Assembly (NCBI GenBank): GCA_004802725.1
Contig: SGPM01000598.1
Span: 1-10,640 of the forward strand
Direction of reading: 5' to 3'
Origin: Antrodiella citrinella
Lineage: Eukaryota > Basidiomycota > Agaricomycetes > Polyporales > Steccherinaceae
DNA length: 10,640 nt
Shown here one piece after another: positions 8,569 through 10,640 of this stretch; within the stretch, counting starts at the first letter, position 1; each line of letters begins with the position of its first letter. The position numbers and the translations under genes are program-made. The notes under the pieces were generated by a model, which saw nothing but the letters and a program-made list of their open reading frames with translations, had not been told where the DNA came from and made no database searches.

Positions 8569-8575
8569 TATAAAG
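8569..8575 (+). promoter_or_regulatory. TATA box of the secreted Ser/Ala-rich protein gene
   Basis: TATAAAG sits in the context CGACTCATATAAAGCAGAG, 104 bp upstream of the ATG at 8673. A C/T-rich leader (about 8608-8655) follows, with many short C/A blocks (CATCCACTGCACCACCACAAG), as in strongly expressed fungal genes. A clear TATA box fits a regulated or highly expressed secreted product. Confidence 0.7.
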
Positions 8576-8672
8576 CAGAGGATGCTTCGTTTTATTTTTA
8601 CCTACTGCATCCTTTCCTCGTGCCATCCACTGCACCACCACAAGCCGTACCGTCCTTCGCTTTGAATACGTG

Positions 8673-9800
8673 ATGTTTGCCTTCGCCGTCGCTTTCTGTA
8701 TGGCCGCCATCGCCTCGGCGAGCCCCGTAATACCGTCCAGCAGCGATGTCATCGTTAGCAACGCTGTCACCATCTGGCCACCCGCTGGTACGGTGGTTAG
8801 CAATGTCGTCCAGATCGACAGCGATGCCGCCACCGCATGGTCCCCAAGCACGTTGGTGAACAGCAGCATCTTTGCGACTCCGACGGTCAACGCCACTGCT
8901 GCTTACGCATCTAGCAGTGCCTTCCCTACCGCACCCCCGAATTGTGTTTGGGTCCCCGCTGGTAACGCCTCCAGTACTGGAGTTGTGACCAGCTATGTCT
9001 TTGCTCCCATCGCTACCGGGACGACCCTGAGTTCCTTCAACTCGAGCTCCTTCGTCACCGCAAGCGCTACGCCCACTGGATTCTCTTCAGGGTTTGTCAA
9101 CGGTACCATTATCTCATCCGCCTTCTCCAGTTCTTCAGCGTTCGCCACTGGCACCGTTGTCTCGTCCGCATTCCCTAGCGTATTCTCCTCAGGGTTTGCC
9201 AGCGGTACCATAATTTCATCCGTCTTCCCCAGCTCTTCGGCGTTCGCCACTGGTACCATTGTCTCATTCGCATTCCCCAGCGCTGCTAACGGTACCATTA
9301 TCTCATCCGCCCTCCCCAGTTCTTCAGCGTTTGCCACTGGCTCCTTTGTCTTATCCGCATCCCCCAGCGCATTCTCCTCAGGGTCTGTCAATGGTACCAT
9401 TATCTCATCCGCCTTCCCCAGCTCTTCGGCGTTCGCAAGTGGCACTGTCGTGGTGTCCACCGAGATCACCAGCGCCGGGGCTAGCTCCCATGCTCCCAAC
9501 CCGAGCACCGTCTACATCACTATCCCCGCGGGCACTGCGTCCGCCAGCTCGTCACCCTTCGTCTCTAGGTCCATCGTCACCACTCATGTCGTATCCGCGA
9601 CCGCGATCAGCTCTAACGCGACCGTGACCGAGAGCGCCAACCTTTCCTGGACTCTCCTCTGTTCGTCCCCCGCCGCCACTGCCACCGCAGTCGTCAGCTC
9701 TTCCTTCACACCCGGTGCAGGCTGGTCGAGTGCCCCCTGGAGCTCGGTAGCGTCTACCAGCGTGATCAGCGAGGCCCCGGTCTCGTCCATCGCTGCTTGA
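8673..9800 (+). CDS. Secreted Ser/Thr/Ala-rich repeat protein, mucin-like or cell-wall type (single exon)
   Basis: One uninterrupted frame of 375 residues; the start is the ATG at 8673, since the codon before it in frame is GTG. Residues 1-16 are a clean signal peptide: hydrophobic FAFAVAFCMAAIA with an A-S-A cleavage site before S17. The mature protein is dominated by Ser, Ala, Thr and Val. It carries about nine N-X-S/T glycosylation sites (for example LVNSS, TVNAT, GNASS, FNSSS, three NGT, SNAT, ANLS), and many Ser/Thr suited to O-mannosylation. Only two cysteines remain in the mature chain (C91 and C330), flanking the repeat region and possibly disulfide-linked. Residues about 140-261 contain four repeats. 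No catalytic domain is visible, and the annotated end (VSSIAA) lacks a hydrophobic GPI-signal tail. Likely an extracellular or wall-bound glycoprotein such as a mucin-like or adhesin-like protein; the exact function is unknown. GC-rich third positions and the TATA box suggest strong expression. Confidence 0.85.
   Translation: MFAFAVAFCMAAIASASPVIPSSSDVIVSNAVTIWPPAGTVVSNVVQIDSDAATAWSPSTLVNSSIFATPTVNATAAYASSSAFPTAPPNCVWVPAGNASSTGVVTSYVFAPIATGTTLSSFNSSSFVTASATPTGFSSGFVNGTIISSAFSSSSAFATGTVVSSAFPSVFSSGFASGTIISSVFPSSSAFATGTIVSFAFPSAANGTIISSALPSSSAFATGSFVLSASPSAFSSGSVNGTIISSAFPSSSAFASGTVVVSTEITSAGASSHAPNPSTVYITIPAGTASASSSPFVSRSIVTTHVVSATAISSNATVTESANLSWTLLCSSPAATATAVVSSSFTPGAGWSSAPWSSVASTSVISEAPVSSIAA
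9090..9455 (+). repeat. Four in-frame tandem repeats, about 34 codons each
   Basis: Units share the pattern GF(V/A)(N/S)GTIISSxFPSSSAFATGTxVS. The NGTIIS/SGTIIS anchors start at 9099, 9201, 9288 and 9390, so the spacing is 102, 87 and 102 bp. Unit 2 is followed by a unit lacking 15 bp (5 codons of the FSSG segment). Each anchor carries GGTACC. The DNA itself is similar between units, so the array arose by recent duplication within the gene and could vary between strains. Confidence 0.85.
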
Positions 9801-9959
9801 AGCACCCACCCGATCTCTGCTGCCTCGAGCCCGACGGGCGTCGTTTTTGGCGCAGTCGGTGCTGGTGGTCGCAAGCGTTCCTATTGGATTGAGCGGATGA
9901 ATGGTCGGCAGATGTGGTTGTGGTTAAGGGTTGAGAGTATAGAAAGAGAAGGAAGTTGA
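9801..9959 (+). other. In-frame open extension past the TGA of the secreted-protein gene
   Basis: Directly after the TGA at 9798-9800 the same frame stays open for 52 more codons to a TGA at 9957-9959. The first part (ISAASSPTGVVFGAVGAGG) keeps the Ser/Ala/Gly/Val flavour of the gene; the later part (RKRSYWIERMNG...) does not. It may be a decayed former C-terminus, a read-through extension, or chance in GC-rich DNA. I see no intron that would bypass the stop. Confidence 0.3.
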
Positions 9960-10438
9960 GGTCGAGGTTGCGGAGAATGTAGCGGTCGGTGTGCGTTATG
10001 ATTGATCGGTACGAGTCTTCAAGGCTCGTACTATGGACTATTGCGATCGGACAATGTTTCTTTTCCTCGTCTGGCTTAGTTTCGATGTTCTCATTGCTTA
10101 CTTCCCAGACGAGCTTCCCAATCCTACCATCCGCCTCTTTTGTGATTCGTGCTTGTTCGTGCAGTCATTAGATATTTGCTCTGTTGTTTGCAGTCATCTT
10201 CGGTGTGTCTGTAACTTAGAGGACATCCTCGTATTTATTCTGTGACTGCAGCCTTGGATGGAGTCCGAAGATAGTGCTACCGCAAGACGATTCCCTCTGC
10301 ACAGTTCTGCCATGTCCTGACACCCTAATGGTACGTCCAAGGATGCCCCCTGGTTCATAGCGCGTCAACTGCGCGAAGAAGAGACGGTCATCAATAACCT
10401 TCGTGGTAGCTGCGGTAATGTGCGGAAGAACCACTCAC
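9960..10438. other. 3' flank between convergent genes, with one open minus-strand frame
   Basis: This lies between the secreted-protein gene (plus) and the gene entering from the right (minus). It contains a 9-bp inverted repeat, CTCGTCTGG (10066-10074) and CCAGACGAG (10105-10113), with a 30-nt loop. A minus-strand frame from 10434 down to 10216 lacks an ATG start but gives a protein-like string (VIDDRLFFAQLTRYEPGG, GRTIRVSGHG). It could be a further exon of the right-hand gene (see findings). Plus-strand open frames near 9989-10245 look like chance. Confidence 0.4.
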
Positions 10439-10640
10439 TCAAGCATCATCCATGACAACGCACAGCAGCCCCTTGTGATTCGTTTGCTCGAACGCATGTT
10501 GCAGTATACCCGTAATGACGTCCTCGCTCGTACTGCCCCCATACTGCACCACGNCCTCTTTTCGTGTATTTCCCCCTCTCTCATGCATTTGCAAGAGCTC
10601 AGCCAAACGCAATACATTCATTATATTCCTACTGTCCTCA
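10439..10640 (-). CDS. 3' end of an unrecognised minus-strand gene, running off the window
   Basis: The frame is open from the right edge (10640) to a TGA at 10441-10439, giving about the last 66 residues. A Met at 10621-10619 could be the start or internal; the frame is open upstream of it. The sequence is protein-like and balanced: LRLAELLQMHERGGNTRKE, an unreadable residue where the base at 10554 is N (codon GNC), then VVQYGGSTSEDVITGILQHA and HKGLLCVVMDDA. I do not recognise a family. A perfect donor (GTGAGT) sits immediately after the TGA, and another coding-like frame lies just downstream. The true end may therefore differ through splicing or a frameshift. Confidence 0.5.
   Translation of the reverse strand, partial: EDSRNIMNVLRLAELLQMHERGGNTRKEXVVQYGGSTSEDVITGILQHAFEQTNHKGLLCVVMDDA

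Noticed and set aside
8993..9508. Minus-strand 171-codon frame with regular EELGKADEIMVPL-like repeats
   Set aside because: It is the antisense reading of the four repeats in the secreted protein gene. The sense strand has a signal peptide, a TATA box and glycosylation sites.
10066..10113. Inverted repeat CTCGTCTGG/CCAGACGAG as a terminator hairpin
   Set aside because: Hairpin terminators are a bacterial feature; in this fungal context a 9-bp stem with a 30-nt loop is probably chance.
1..10640. tRNA, rRNA, CRISPR array, transposon ends or retroelement domains
   Set aside because: I looked for regular repeat-spacer arrays, tRNA B-box sequences, terminal inverted repeats and integrase or reverse transcriptase motifs, and saw none.

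Overview
The window looks like nuclear DNA of a filamentous basidiomycete, most likely an Agaricomycete (mushrooms, polypores). Protein-coding frames are broken by many very short introns (48-95 nt) with GT...AG ends, intergenic gaps are small, and the encoded families fit this group. These are an Agaricomycete-type orphan family, a fused-class 5-oxoprolinase relative, a UBR7/Mlo2-type protein and a Ser/Ala-rich secreted protein. There is no sign of bacterial, viral or CRISPR content. The placement within Agaricomycetes is inference.

Layout from left to right: (1) a minus-strand two-exon gene (106-1253) for a conserved but uncharacterised protein with a GTRGY...DSYP...LG module. (2) A 177-bp divergent promoter with a CACGTG box. 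(3) A plus-strand three-exon gene (1431-2212) for a 208-residue Lys/Ala/Pro-rich, probably chromatin-bound protein with an RRSAR motif and an acidic tail. (4) A pyrimidine-rich convergent spacer. (5) A minus-strand ten-exon gene (2914-5210) encoding a complete hydantoinase-B/5-oxoprolinase C-half without its usual HyuA half. (6) A second divergent promoter with a Gcn4-type TGAGTCA site. (7) A plus-strand five-exon gene (5633-7130) for a UBR-box plus PHD-like protein of the UBR7/Mlo2 class. (8) About 1.5 kb with no confident gene, holding one possible small or decayed minus-strand gene (7382-7836). (9) A TATA-driven plus-strand gene (8673-9800) for a secreted Ser/Thr/Ala-rich repeat protein. 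(10) A terminal spacer, and the 3' end of a minus-strand gene leaving the window at 10640.

I reconstructed exon-intron structures by hand from GT/AG sites, reading-frame continuity and recalled family sequences. All junctions in the four spliced genes keep the frame. There is no operon logic here; neighbours are independent genes. Two links are worth noting. The 208-residue basic protein and UBR7 could both act on chromatin. The Gcn4-type site lies in the promoter of a gene in the glutathione/5-oxoproline family. I found no multi-gene novel system. The most interesting items are the stand-alone HyuB, the HMGN-like RRSAR motif in a fungus, the uncharacterised GTRGY family member, and several unexplained protein-like frames.
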